Shown in pieces: positions 16,700 through 25,696 of a stretch of DNA of 64,000 nucleotides (its first letter is position 1; every line of letters begins with the position of its first letter). The notes under the pieces are model-generated. The model saw only the letters and a program-made list of their open reading frames with translations. It had not been told where the DNA came from and did not search any database. The stretch is from Sporomusa malonica. GTDB lineage: Bacteria; Bacillota; Negativicutes; Sporomusales; Sporomusaceae. Both the position numbers and the translations under genes were made by a program. The stretch spans positions 124,001-188,000 of the forward strand of contig NZ_FWXI01000008.1 of NCBI RefSeq assembly GCF_900176355.1. The letters are read 5' to 3'.

Positions 16700-18706
16700 T
16701 TAATTTTCTATTGCATATAAACGCATCTTGCGATAAAGCGTGTTACGGGAAACCCCAAATTCCCGGGCCACTACACTAACATTACCACCATACTTTGACA
16801 AAAGCGCCAAAATTTGCTGTCGCTCTGCTTCATTCATTAATTTTCGCCGCTGCTCACGGTCATTGCTTTCATTTGCGCTTAAAACAACCAATGGTTGTAG
16901 CGGATAACGAGCGTTTTTTTGCGTTCCATGCACCTCACTAGGTAAATGAGCTACAGTAATTTCCTCTGATTCTGTCAGACTTACCGCCCGTTCAACAATG
17001 TTTTGCAGTTCCCGTACATTCCCCGGCCAGTCGAATTGTTGCAAACACTCCAATACTGGCGGCTTAATATAAAACTTGCAACCTCGGTCCTTCCCAATTT
17101 TCTCTAAAAAATGTTTGAAAAGTAACGGGATATCTTGGACTCGGTTACGTAGCGGCGGAATGGTGAGAGAAATAACATTTAGCCGGTAGTAAAGATCCTG
17201 TCGGAAAGCCCCTTTCTCAACTTCTTTAGGTAAATTTTTATTGGTTGCACAAATCACCCGGACATTTATCGGAATCACTTTTTCACTACCGATGCGTGTC
17301 ACATTCTTTTCTTGTAGTACCCTCAGCAGTGCGACCTGCTGTTCTAACGGCATATCGCCAATTTCATCGAGAAAGATGGTGCCCCCTGAGGCCAATTCGA
17401 ACTTTCCTGGTTTCCCTCCTCGTATGGCACCGGTAAAGGCTCCCTCGACATAACCAAACAACTCGCTGCCGATGAGTTCCCGCGGTATTACACCACAATT
17501 AACTGCTACAAAGGGACCATTTCGCCATTCACTGCGATTATGAATGGCCTGGGCAAAAATCTCCTTGCCAGTACCACTCTCCCCTTGCAAAAGAATATTA
17601 GAGGATGTTGTTGCTGCCAGGGAAGCTACCCTTATGGCTTCAAGTATTTCTTTACTCTCTCCAATAATATTACTAAACTGTAAGGCTGCATGATAGCCGC
17701 TAAATCGATTCACTAGGTTTTGTACATGCTTAATCGGGCGCAGAATAATTACGCCACCCATGACCGTGCCTTGTTCATCAGTTAAAGGCTCTCCTGACGC
17801 TAAACAGTGAAATGTACTCTTGTTAGTATCTACCATGAGCTCGACATCTGTATATGGCTCTTTAGTATTAAGCATTCGCCATGTTGCTATCGCCTTACCG
17901 TTAAATATACGGTCTATAGACTTACCTAGCAGCTCTGATTCAGCTATATTTAAAATTTTTTTTGCCGCCGGATTTAATTGATTCACAATACCGCGTTCAT
18001 CAATCATGAGTATCCCGTCTGAAATTGTATTGAAGATATTAGTCGATCGGTTATTGGCTAAAACCAATTCCCTGTTCTTTCTCCTAATATCAAGCTGTGC
18101 CATAATGGCTTCTGCGGCTGCTACTACCATACCCAAGGTATGCAAATGAGACATATTAACGGCACCTGACATATCCAATATCCCTATAATTCGTCCACGA
18201 TCATCAAAGATAGGAGCAGCTGAGCATGTTAAACAATGATGTTTCTGGCAGTAATGCTCGGCGCCGGAAACCTGAATCGGTTTCTTAGTTACTACTGCAG
18301 TTCCTATCGCATTTGTGCCAGCTTCCTCTTCGCGCCAGGAAGCACCACGAAAAAAGTTATTGGTCAAGGGGTTATTTAATGTATCCTCATCACAGAGCAT
18401 TTCCATTATGTACCCTCGTTCATCGGTTAACACAACGACAAAACCGGATCCCTGAACAAATTTATAGAGATTGGTCATAAAGGGTTTTGCGATCGTTATT
18501 AGTTCTTGTTTCTCTAAAAGCATCGCACTTAGGGCAGCTTCAGCTAATTTACTATGAATACCGCTATCATATGGATTTACGCCGGCTTGCTCACAGCGAG
18601 TCCATGATTCGATTATTTGTGGACGAATCGTGGGCATCCAGTTTTCTCCGGAAACATAATCCTTCCAGGTAAGAAGAATACCACCTTGTTCACTATTTAC
18701 ACCCAT
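16700..18706 (-). CDS. Sigma-54-dependent activator (GAF-PAS-AAA+-Fis, AcoR-like)
   Basis: 668 residues. A GAF domain (~70-205) contains CQKHHCLTC (153-161), which might sense redox or metal. A PAS domain follows (~222-330). The AAA+ domain has Walker A GESGTGKE (375-382), the sigma-54 contact GAFTGA (422-427) and Walker B FLDEIGD (445-451). A Fis-type helix-turn-helix is at the C-terminus (GNVSVVAREFGVSRNTLYRKM). There is no receiver domain, so it responds to a small molecule rather than a kinase. GGAGGGGGTCGCA precedes the ATG. It is flanked by aor2 and adh, and the only sigma-54 promoters seen here are at aor1 and adh, its likely targets. Confidence 0.93.
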   Translation of the reverse strand: MGVNSEQGGILLTWKDYVSGENWMPTIRPQIIESWTRCEQAGVNPYDSGIHSKLAEAALSAMLLEKQELITIAKPFMTNLYKFVQGSGFVVVLTDERGYIMEMLCDEDTLNNPLTNNFFRGASWREEEAGTNAIGTAVVTKKPIQVSGAEHYCQKHHCLTCSAAPIFDDRGRIIGILDMSGAVNMSHLHTLGMVVAAAEAIMAQLDIRRKNRELVLANNRSTNIFNTISDGILMIDERGIVNQLNPAAKKILNIAESELLGKSIDRIFNGKAIATWRMLNTKEPYTDVELMVDTNKSTFHCLASGEPLTDEQGTVMGGVIILRPIKHVQNLVNRFSGYHAALQFSNIIGESKEILEAIRVASLAATTSSNILLQGESGTGKEIFAQAIHNRSEWRNGPFVAVNCGVIPRELIGSELFGYVEGAFTGAIRGGKPGKFELASGGTIFLDEIGDMPLEQQVALLRVLQEKNVTRIGSEKVIPINVRVICATNKNLPKEVEKGAFRQDLYYRLNVISLTIPPLRNRVQDIPLLFKHFLEKIGKDRGCKFYIKPPVLECLQQFDWPGNVRELQNIVERAVSLTESEEITVAHLPSEVHGTQKNARYPLQPLVVLSANESNDREQRRKLMNEAERQQILALLSKYGGNVSVVAREFGVSRNTLYRKMRLYAIEN

Positions 18707-18778
18707 TGCGACCCCCTCCGCTTAACAATACTATTTTTTTCAATAATTACAATTAATTGGAAGAAAGCTTGTATACAG

Positions 18779-18804
18779 GAGCCCGGCCTAATAAAGCCGG
18801 GCTC
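18779..18804 (-). terminator. Hairpin after aor2
   Basis: A 9-bp stem GAGCCCGGC/GCCGGGCTC with an 8-base loop, shortly after the aor2 stop. The T-tract is poor. It differs in loop and stem base from the hairpin after aor1, so it lies just outside the near-identical duplicated part. Confidence 0.65.
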
Positions 18805-18817
18805 CAGGCTGTAAACA

Positions 18818-20539
18818 TTAGAAATTAAATACCTGTTTAAGTTCTTCTTTAGGAATATCAAATACCACATCATGGGGTTTGAGGGATTCAAAGCGGAAGA
18901 AGTCTGGCAAATCATCGGATTCGTCGCCAAAGCCTGCTGCTTTGTTAAAGGCACGCTCGTCACGAAGTACTTCCTTGCCAAGTTCGAGGTAATCATTAAG
19001 GGTGTAGTTCCAGCCGTAGCGGGCATTACACATCTCAACAATACCTTCCATACCTTCAGGAATATCAAGGATGGCAAAAGCTACGAACAGGCACAAACCG
19101 GTAGTGTCAATAAAGGAGGTCGCGATTTGGAAGTTACGGGACAGATCAACTTGGCCTTCAGCTGCTAATGGGTCAGTTTTGCCGCTTACGCCCAGAATAT
19201 TAGTAGCAACAACATAACCGGCAGTGTGGTCAGCTCCCATAGTCGTTGTAGCGTACGTTACGCCAACACCTTTAACAGCACGGGGGTCATAGGCAGGAAT
19301 GCCTTGGCCTTTAACAGTCGGCACGCGGGTTACGCCATATACTTTGCCAGTAACAGCGGCGCCTGCGCCTAAGATCCGGCCAAGCGGAGTTGCCTTACCC
19401 ATTTCGTGGATTAGTTCAATAGCAGCTTTGCTATCGCCAAACTTTGCGATACCAGCTTCCATTGCCACCCCTAGAGTAACAGCCATTTCAATCGTATCTA
19501 CGCCATAATCGTCACATAGACGGTTCATATAGGCAATGTCATCAAGGTTGTTTGCCCCAATGTTCGCACCAAAACCCCAGCAAGTTTCGTATTCAAGACC
19601 GCCGGTAACCATTTCGCCCTCTTTATTCTTATAGGTTTGCGAGCAACGAATAATACAGCCTGGTGAGCATGCATGGGTTGGGTTGGCGCCACGGGCTTTA
19701 ATAGTTTCATACATCGTTTCGCCGCCAGTGTCGTTAGCGTTTTCAAAACGGCCTTCTGAGAAGTTTCTGGTCGGCAGGCCGCCAGCTTCGTTCAAAATGT
19801 TAACAAGCACGTTAGTTCCATAGGTTGGCAGGCCTTGACCGGTTACGGCATGGCTGGTCAGCGCTTTAGCCAGTTTCTTCGCACCAGCTCTAAAGGCTTC
19901 CTCATTCGCAAAGGCAATATTGGCAGCACCAGCATCATCAACAACAATAGCTTTTAAGCCTTTACTGCCCATGACTGCACCCAGACCACCACGGCCAGCT
20001 TGACGGGTAGGTTCACCCTCCTGGTCGGTAGCACCGATACAAGCTGAGGCCATTTTGTTTTCCCCTGCAGTACCGATAGCGGCTATACCGACTTTGAGGC
20101 CATACTTCTCCTGAAGTTTAGCAGTAGCATCATAGATATTCAGCCCCTTAAGCTCAGGGCATTCTTCTAATTTAATCCCGTCTTTGGTAACAACCATCGT
20201 GTACAGTTTACCATCTTGAGCTACATCTTCAACAATAATAGCTTCTGCGCCAGCGCGGGCAAGTTTATGGCCGATAAAGCCGCCAACGTTGCTTTCTTTA
20301 ATCGTCCCAGTCAGCGGGCTCTTAGCTCCGAAGGACATACGACCAGCATTAGGAGCAAATGTACCAGTTAAAAATCCTGGTGCAAGAATTAGTTTGTTGA
20401 GCTTCCCAAGCGCATGGGCATTGGCATCAACCTCAATTTTAACAATCTTGGAAGTGAGCGCCCGTCCGGCCAGGCCTTTGTACTGCTCGCCTGCGTCTTT
20501 GGTCACTGTAAGAGTGGCCATGTTAACACGGTAAAACAT
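18818..20539 (-). CDS. aor: Tungsten-dependent aldehyde:ferredoxin oxidoreductase, copy 2
   Basis: 573 residues, same reaction, motifs and Cys ligands as copy 1. The products differ at residue 138 (Ala for Thr), 144 (Glu for Gln) and 148 (Leu for Gln). In the DNA a dense patch of differences covers those codons (20081-20155 against 13577-13651), while most of the remainder is identical. TAAGGAGGAGATTAC precedes the ATG. The leader keeps the candidate riboswitch but there is no sigma-54 promoter or activator region, so it is probably expressed under other conditions, for instance constitutively. Confidence 0.95.
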   Translation of the reverse strand: MFYRVNMATLTVTKDAGEQYKGLAGRALTSKIVKIEVDANAHALGKLNKLILAPGFLTGTFAPNAGRMSFGAKSPLTGTIKESNVGGFIGHKLARAGAEAIIVEDVAQDGKLYTMVVTKDGIKLEECPELKGLNIYDATAKLQEKYGLKVGIAAIGTAGENKMASACIGATDQEGEPTRQAGRGGLGAVMGSKGLKAIVVDDAGAANIAFANEEAFRAGAKKLAKALTSHAVTGQGLPTYGTNVLVNILNEAGGLPTRNFSEGRFENANDTGGETMYETIKARGANPTHACSPGCIIRCSQTYKNKEGEMVTGGLEYETCWGFGANIGANNLDDIAYMNRLCDDYGVDTIEMAVTLGVAMEAGIAKFGDSKAAIELIHEMGKATPLGRILGAGAAVTGKVYGVTRVPTVKGQGIPAYDPRAVKGVGVTYATTTMGADHTAGYVVATNILGVSGKTDPLAAEGQVDLSRNFQIATSFIDTTGLCLFVAFAILDIPEGMEGIVEMCNARYGWNYTLNDYLELGKEVLRDERAFNKAAGFGDESDDLPDFFRFESLKPHDVVFDIPKEELKQVFNF

Positions 20540-20572
20540 GTAATCTCCTCCTTAATTATGCAAAATAGAAAT

Positions 20573-20670
20573 AAAAAAAGAAGTCTGAATACAGACTTCC
20601 TTTGCACAAGGCAGGCATGAAAATTACTCTTCATACCCTTTCGGCCAGTATATCCTCATGGGAGGTACTG
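20573..20670 (-). promoter_or_regulatory. Structured leader of aor2 with intrinsic terminator (candidate riboswitch)
   Basis: On the minus strand: hairpin 1 CAGTA/TACTG (20646-20670, inner CCTC/GAGG), linker GCCGAAAG, hairpin 2 GGTATGA/TCATGCC (20614-20637) with loop AGAGTAATTT, tail TGCCTTGTGCAAAGG (about 20599-20613), then stem GAAGTCTG/CAGACTTC followed by T7 (20573-20599). The tail's GGAAG runs into the terminator's first arm, so ligand-dependent folding could switch termination. The loop GAGTAATT and the tail are shared with aor1, while hairpin 1 is maintained with different bases, a sign of selection on structure. Confidence 0.65.
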
Positions 20671-20759
20671 ACTCGGAACTCATCTTTATAAAACAGCTAT
20701 TCTCTAAATAAACTAAATATCCTGCCATTTTTAAAAAACAAACAGAATTTTTTTAAAAA

Positions 20760-21740
20760 TCATCCACCAATTTGCGACATTTTTCGAAAAAATTTGGTTT
20801 CTCCGCCTGCATTTGTTAACGTGTGGCCTTGTGGCTTATCAGCAATCGTGTTATAAAACAGTTCTACAATATCATTATCGCTGGCACCATCGCGTAAAGC
20901 AGCCTTAACGTCTATTTCCTGATTAGACAATAAACACGGTTTAAACTTTCCGTCAGCTGTCAGACGAATCCGGTTGCATACACCGCAAAAATGATCAGAT
21001 ATCGGCGTAATAAACCCAAATGAGCCTTTGGCCTGTGGCAGATAAAAATATTTGGCAGGACCATTGCCGCGAATATCCAATGTTGGTTTTAGCGTTCCTC
21101 TGCCGAAAGCATTAATCATAGCCTTTATCTCTTCAATGCTAGGACCAGCAGCCAATTGACTCTCGCCAATCGGCATATATTCGATAAACCGGATTGATAT
21201 AGGTTCCCTGTGTACCAAATCAACAAAATAGGCCAAATCTCGTTCGGTAATAATGTTCGTAAGGACAACATTAAGTTTTACCGGGATCAATCCCGCTGTC
21301 AGAGCTGCTTCCATTCCCCTAATAGTTTCATTAACATCGCCACCGCGGGTAATATTCTGGAATTGATCAGGGTCAATAGTATCAAGACTAATGTTTACCC
21401 TGGTTAAGCCTGCTGCTTTAAGTTTGGTAGCCATAGTGGCAAGTAAGCTGCCATTAGTAGTCAAAGATATATCGGTTATCGTCTTTAAATCTGCGATATT
21501 ACGGATAAAATCTATAATCCCCCGTCGAACTAACGGTTCACCGCCTGTTAAGCGGATTTTGCTGACACCGTGATGGCTGACAACCCTAATAATGCGCAGC
21601 AATTCTTCATAGGTCAGGATTTCTTCATGCCTAAGCATATTGACACCTTGTGTCGGCATACAATAGACACAACGAAAATTGCAACGATCGGTTACAGAAA
21701 CCCGCAAATAGTTGATTTTGCGATTATGGCCATCATACAT
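20760..21740 (-). CDS. moaA: GTP 3',8-cyclase MoaA
   Basis: 326 residues. This radical SAM enzyme starts pterin cofactor synthesis from GTP. The SAM cluster motif CNFRCVYC is near residues 21-28, the C-terminal cluster Cys lie in FCGVCNRIRLTADGKFKPC near 253-270, and the terminal Gly-Gly needed for catalysis is present. The ATG at 21740 has AAGGA nine bases upstream and is preferred over the ATG at 21749 that overlaps mobB. MoaC, its partner, is in the operon at 5734-10848. Confidence 0.94.
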   Translation of the reverse strand: MYDGHNRKINYLRVSVTDRCNFRCVYCMPTQGVNMLRHEEILTYEELLRIIRVVSHHGVSKIRLTGGEPLVRRGIIDFIRNIADLKTITDISLTTNGSLLATMATKLKAAGLTRVNISLDTIDPDQFQNITRGGDVNETIRGMEAALTAGLIPVKLNVVLTNIITERDLAYFVDLVHREPISIRFIEYMPIGESQLAAGPSIEEIKAMINAFGRGTLKPTLDIRGNGPAKYFYLPQAKGSFGFITPISDHFCGVCNRIRLTADGKFKPCLLSNQEIDVKAALRDGASDNDIVELFYNTIADKPQGHTLTNAGGETKFFRKMSQIGG

Positions 21741-21741
21741 A

Positions 21742-22248
21742 CTAATCATTCCTTTGCTGTTTCCAATTTAGTACGTTGATTTCTAAAAAGCCAGCCATGG
21801 CTGCCGGATCATCAAGCCTGAAATGCGGTACATCTTCATAAAGCATGGTATCCGAAACTACGGCAAGGAGTTCGGGCTTAACACCAAGCGGCTCATTACC
21901 TGATGCCTGACGGTATACCTCAATCTTCGGTTTAGACTCCTGTTTATACCCCTCGGTAAAGATTATGTCAACATTGTCTATATAACCGGCTACTTGGTCA
22001 AGCGGCAATTCCTGGTCGGTTTTCTTAATCATGGCTACTTTATGTGGTGAGACCAAGCATACTGTTTCGGCGCCAGCCTGCGCATGCCGCCAGGTATCTT
22101 TACCGGGTTTATCCATATCAAAATCACAATGATGATGTTTAATAACCGCGACTCTAACCCCATGGCACTTAAGTTCAGTTATTAATTTCTCCAGGTACGT
22201 TGTTTTACCGCTGTTTGACCGCCCTACTACAGATATCACTGGAATCAT
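21742..22248 (-). CDS. mobB: Molybdopterin-guanine dinucleotide biosynthesis protein MobB
   Basis: 168 residues. P-loop GRSNSGKTT is near residues 9-17, and the KHHHCDFDMD and EGYKQESKPKIEV segments are typical of MobB. MobB is a GTP-binding adaptor for MobA in dinucleotide cofactor formation. No mobA is in the window. AOR enzymes use undecorated bis-pterin cofactor, so mobB suggests that other molybdenum or tungsten enzymes such as formate dehydrogenase exist elsewhere in the genome. It is the first gene of the mobB-moaA unit; TATAAT stands near 22300 on the minus strand. Confidence 0.92.
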   Translation of the reverse strand: MIPVISVVGRSNSGKTTYLEKLITELKCHGVRVAVIKHHHCDFDMDKPGKDTWRHAQAGAETVCLVSPHKVAMIKKTDQELPLDQVAGYIDNVDIIFTEGYKQESKPKIEVYRQASGNEPLGVKPELLAVVSDTMLYEDVPHFRLDDPAAMAGFLEINVLNWKQQRND

Positions 22249-22431
22249 TTTTGTCGCCCCTTTGTTAATCGGCCAAATTATCTTTATTTTAAAAATTCTC
22301 CATTATAATCAATTCCCCTTCCCCCCAAAAGCAATATTCGATATTTTTATTTCAGAACGGCAGGAATTTATTAAGTAATGTTGGAAAAGTAATATCGTTA
22401 CCCGTTAAAATTAACTTCAGGAGGTGTACCC

Positions 22432-23097
22432 TTGATTACTTTAACATTTTATGGACATGCCTGCTTTGTATTAAAGAGTGACAATACGGCACTGCTGTTC
22501 GACCCCTTCTTTACTGGCAATCCTGTCAATACAACCAAAGCCACTGAAGTTGAGTGCAGCTATATTCTGGTCAGCCATGGCCACGGCGATCATCTTGGTG
22601 ATACAGTTGATATTGCCAAACGAACTGGCGCCACCGTAATTGCCACTGCTGAACTGGCCGCATTGGTCGGGCAGCAAGACTGTGCCAACATAAGCATGCA
22701 TCTAGGCGGCAAACGTGCCTTTGATTTCGGTTATGTCAGAATAACTCCAGCCTTTCACGGCGCTGGCATTCCTGGCGGACACGCTGCCGGTTTTATCGTA
22801 AACTTTTTCGGAAAAACAATCTATTTCGCAGGCGATACTGCATTGTTCGGTGATATGGCACTCCTGGGCCGCTTGGAGAAAATCGACTATGCGCTGTTGC
22901 CGATTGGCGATAACTACACCATGGGCCCAGATGATGCAGTTGAGGCAGTCAAACTGCTCAACCCCCGGGCTGTCGTTCCTATGCATTACAACACCTGGCC
23001 ACTCATTGCCCAGTCACCCGAAGACTTCAAGGAGAAAGTTGAAAATTTAAATATCCCTGTACATATTATGCACCCTGGACAAAGTTTTGAATTATAA
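22432..23097 (+). CDS. UPF0173 metal-dependent hydrolase (metallo-beta-lactamase fold)
   Basis: 221 residues. The HGHGDHLGD motif (near 44-52) and later GDTALFGDM and PMHYNTWP supply the metal ligands of a UlaG-like hydrolase. Substrate unknown. The start is a TTG at 22432 with AGGAGG seven bases upstream. Single gene, divergent from mobB, ending in a bidirectional terminator. Confidence 0.88.
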   Translation: MITLTFYGHACFVLKSDNTALLFDPFFTGNPVNTTKATEVECSYILVSHGHGDHLGDTVDIAKRTGATVIATAELAALVGQQDCANISMHLGGKRAFDFGYVRITPAFHGAGIPGGHAAGFIVNFFGKTIYFAGDTALFGDMALLGRLEKIDYALLPIGDNYTMGPDDAVEAVKLLNPRAVVPMHYNTWPLIAQSPEDFKEKVENLNIPVHIMHPGQSFEL

Positions 23098-23143
23098 AAG
23101 CGAACGTCCCTGCCAATGTGATTGACAGGGACGCTTCGCTTTT
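23096..23143. terminator. Bidirectional terminator between convergent genes
   Basis: A long imperfect hairpin: AAAAGCGA plus CGTCCCTG pairs with CAGGGACG plus TCGCTTTT. It has T-runs on both strands and serves the hydrolase (plus) and the acetyltransferase (minus). Confidence 0.88.
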
Positions 23144-23594
23144 ATAATTCTTTAACCATAGCAATCTCATCACAATTAGGAAACTTGGGACAATTAATAC
23201 ATTCTTTCCACATTTTATGTGGCACACTTTCTTTGGGCACTTCTTTGAAATCTAGTTTGGCAAAGAACCCAGGCTGGTAGGTGAGGGCAAACAAGGTTTT
23301 AACCCCAAGCTCTCTGGCTTCATCTGTCAACATGTCCACAATTTTACGGCCAACCCCACTCTTGATCTTGCTAGAGTGAACAGCCAATGCCCGAATTTCA
23401 GCGAGCTCATCCCATACCAGATGCAGCGCAGCTACCCCGACAACTTTTCCGTCTTCCTCAGCCAAAATAAATTCACGAAGTCCTTCGTATAGAGTATTGC
23501 GCGCTCTCGCAAGCATGAGTCCCTGTTCAGCATAGTCATTAATTAGTTTAAGAATATCTTCCACATCGCTAAATGTTGCTTTACGAAAAATCAT
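23142..23594 (-). CDS. GNAT family N-acetyltransferase (ArgA-like short form)
   Basis: 150 residues, a single acetyltransferase domain. The acetyl-CoA loop is near KSGVGRKIVDML (residues 79-90). The C-terminus has a CINCPKFPNC Cys cluster seen in short N-acetylglutamate synthase-like proteins of clostridia. It may acetylate glutamate for arginine synthesis, but no arg genes are nearby. Confidence 0.78.
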   Translation of the reverse strand: MIFRKATFSDVEDILKLINDYAEQGLMLARARNTLYEGLREFILAEEDGKVVGVAALHLVWDELAEIRALAVHSSKIKSGVGRKIVDMLTDEARELGVKTLFALTYQPGFFAKLDFKEVPKESVPHKMWKECINCPKFPNCDEIAMVKEL

Positions 23595-23656
23595 TCATTC
23601 ATCCCCCAATTCCATGAATCATTATACATTAAGTGTAATATTTATACAATGTTTAT

Positions 23657-24292
23657 TCAATCCACTTTGCTGCTTGGACATAACTTATTCAAAAGGCAAG
23701 TTGGGCACATGGGGCTATTAGCCTTGCAGACCTTGCGCCCATGCCAGATAAGCCAATGGTGGGCATCGCCCCATTTTTCCTGAGAAATAGCTTGCATGAG
23801 CCCTTGTTCAACAGCAAGAGGAGTATCACCAAGGGCCAGTTTTAGGCGGTTAGCTACCCGAAACACATGGGTATCAACAGCAATTGCCGGAACACCAAAA
23901 AGTTGGCTCAAAAGCACATTAGCCGTTTTCCGCCCTACCCCCGGCAATTTAATTAAGTCATCAAAATTATCGGGCACTTGTCCATCATAATCCCTGCATA
24001 ATATCTCACATGTTGCCAAAATATTTTTAGCTTTACTCCGGAAAAGCCCACAGTCTCTAATTTCGTTTTCAAGGCCATCCTGTCCAAGTTCCAAAATCTT
24101 TTCTGGTGTATTATAACGGGGAAACATCCTATCGGTAATAATGTTGACCCTAACATCTGTACACTGGGCTGACAAAACTACAGCAATCAAGAGTTCAAAC
24201 GGCGTCGAATACTTCAGCGCTGTAGTCGTATCTTTATACTGGTGCTCTAACAGCTCGAGCATCTCTTTTTTTATTGCCTTGGTAATACGCAC
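23657..24292 (-). CDS. nth: Endonuclease III
   Basis: 211 residues. DNA glycosylase/AP lyase for oxidised pyrimidines. The helix-hairpin-helix LPGVGRKTANVLL (near 112-124) contains the catalytic Lys, VDTHVFRV has the catalytic Asp near 138, and the C-terminal 4Fe-4S cluster ligands follow the C-x6-C-x2-C-x5-C spacing (CKANSPMCPTCLLNKLC). It lies 22 bases downstream of threonine aldolase and is probably co-transcribed with it. Confidence 0.96.
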   Translation of the reverse strand: MRITKAIKKEMLELLEHQYKDTTTALKYSTPFELLIAVVLSAQCTDVRVNIITDRMFPRYNTPEKILELGQDGLENEIRDCGLFRSKAKNILATCEILCRDYDGQVPDNFDDLIKLPGVGRKTANVLLSQLFGVPAIAVDTHVFRVANRLKLALGDTPLAVEQGLMQAISQEKWGDAHHWLIWHGRKVCKANSPMCPTCLLNKLCPSSKVD

Positions 24293-24314
24293 GTGTCAGC
24301 CTCCCTTCTAAGTA

Positions 24315-25343
24315 TCACTTAATTATTTTTCTTATTGCAGCTACAGCATAGTCTACATCCGCTTCGGTTATCCCCCAATGAGTAATCATCCGGCAGGCAC
24401 TTGGTCCAATGGGTTTCACTTTAATATGTTGCTTAAGCAACTCCTCTGTGACAAATGCGGCTTCTTTTCCAACTGGTTCGAAATCGATTTGAACCACATT
24501 GGTTTTAACCTTACCAACATCAACAAGTCGATCATCAATGTCCACTAATCCGTTAGCCAACCGCAGGGCGTTAGTATGGTCCTCGTGCAGACGCTCCTGC
24601 ATGGTGGTTAAAGCGACAATACCAGCAGCAGCCATATGTCCAGCCTGGCGCATACCGCCGCCAATCCGCTGCTTAATCCATCTTGCTTTATCAATAAATG
24701 ATTGGGTTCCAAGTAGAATTGACCCAAACGGAGCCGCCAACCCTTTTGTCAGACAGAACTGCAGCGCATCTACATCTTGAGCCATCTGTTTCAAGTCAGC
24801 TTTGAAGGCTTCGGCTGCATTAAAGATTCGAGCACCATCAAGATATACGGTCATATCATGTTCACGGGCCAGCTGCGCCATTTCTGCCTGATATTCAGGC
24901 GGGAGCGGATAACCTCGATTCAAATCATAGGTATTTTCAAGACACAATACCCGGCTGATGGGCGATTGTACGCCCCATGGCCTGATGGCCTTTTTAACAG
25001 CCTTAACCGCAAACCGCCCCAGATTGCTTGGTATGGGTCGAGCCTGAACACAAGACAAAGCGGCTAACGCCCCTACCTCCAGATTGTACATATGGGTCTC
25101 TTCACCTAATATTATCTCATCACCTAACTGGGTTAATGCCATGATGGCGATTTGATTAGCCATAGTGCCTGAGACAGTCAACAGAGCTGCTTCTTTGCCG
25201 AACATGACAGCGCTCATATCCTCAAGTTTCTTAACGGTAGGGTCTTCCCCCAGTATATCATCACCGACCTCGGCTTCCATCATCGCCTTTCTCATTTCCG
25301 ATGTTGCCTGGGTAACTGTATCGCTCCTAAAATCTTTGTACAT
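24315..25343 (-). CDS. ltaE: Low-specificity L-threonine aldolase
   Basis: 342 residues of the PLP fold-type I beta-eliminating lyase family. It splits threonine to glycine and acetaldehyde. The N-terminal FRSDTVTQAT and EVGDDILGEDPTV segments are characteristic, and the PLP Lys is in FCLTKGLAAPFGS near residue 200. Acetaldehyde is a possible substrate for AOR or the alcohol dehydrogenase, though linkage is not close. AGGAG precedes the ATG. About 575 bases separate it from aroF, holding its own promoter and the aroF attenuator. Confidence 0.92.
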   Translation of the reverse strand: MYKDFRSDTVTQATSEMRKAMMEAEVGDDILGEDPTVKKLEDMSAVMFGKEAALLTVSGTMANQIAIMALTQLGDEIILGEETHMYNLEVGALAALSCVQARPIPSNLGRFAVKAVKKAIRPWGVQSPISRVLCLENTYDLNRGYPLPPEYQAEMAQLAREHDMTVYLDGARIFNAAEAFKADLKQMAQDVDALQFCLTKGLAAPFGSILLGTQSFIDKARWIKQRIGGGMRQAGHMAAAGIVALTTMQERLHEDHTNALRLANGLVDIDDRLVDVGKVKTNVVQIDFEPVGKEAAFVTEELLKQHIKVKPIGPSACRMITHWGITEADVDYAVAAIRKIIK

Positions 25344-25620
25344 AGTATCTCCTCCGTCTGGGAATAACCCCTCCGCTAACTACCAGCGCCAATATCTTAG
25401 TTCTATTTTTACAGAAGATTAGTAATTTAAGATCATATATGTAAACTTTACATTAAAGTATATAAGCAATAACAGCCTATGTCAATTTGCACTTGCCATT
25501 CCCAAATACAGTAGCTATCCACTATAACCTCTGCACGTACACCTTCAATAAACAAATATATCATTATTATACGATTTCATTTACACCATCTTAGATATTT
25601 CAGATATTTCCATAGAACAC

Positions 25621-25648
25621 TTGACACTTTCATCTCATCTGTTATAAT
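25621..25648 (+). promoter_or_regulatory. Sigma-A promoter of the aroF attenuator
   Basis: TTGACA (25621-25626) and TATAAT (25643-25648) are perfect consensus boxes with a 16-base spacer. Transcription would begin near 25655, giving a ~265-base leader that contains a small ORF and a terminator. Confidence 0.88.
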
Positions 25649-25696
25649 AAATAAAAAGATGCAAAATAACCAATTCTTTATTAGGTGGTTTTTACT

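Noticed and set aside
16515-16700. 61-residue hydrophobic open frame on the minus strand after the activator gene
   Set aside because: It is made mostly of the 13-bp terminator stem and AT-rich sequence and has no ribosome site.
20700-20760. Possible sigma-54 promoter for aor2 (TGGCAGGATATTTAG on the minus strand)
   Set aside because: The -12 GC doublet is absent at the right spacing and no activator half-sites are present upstream.
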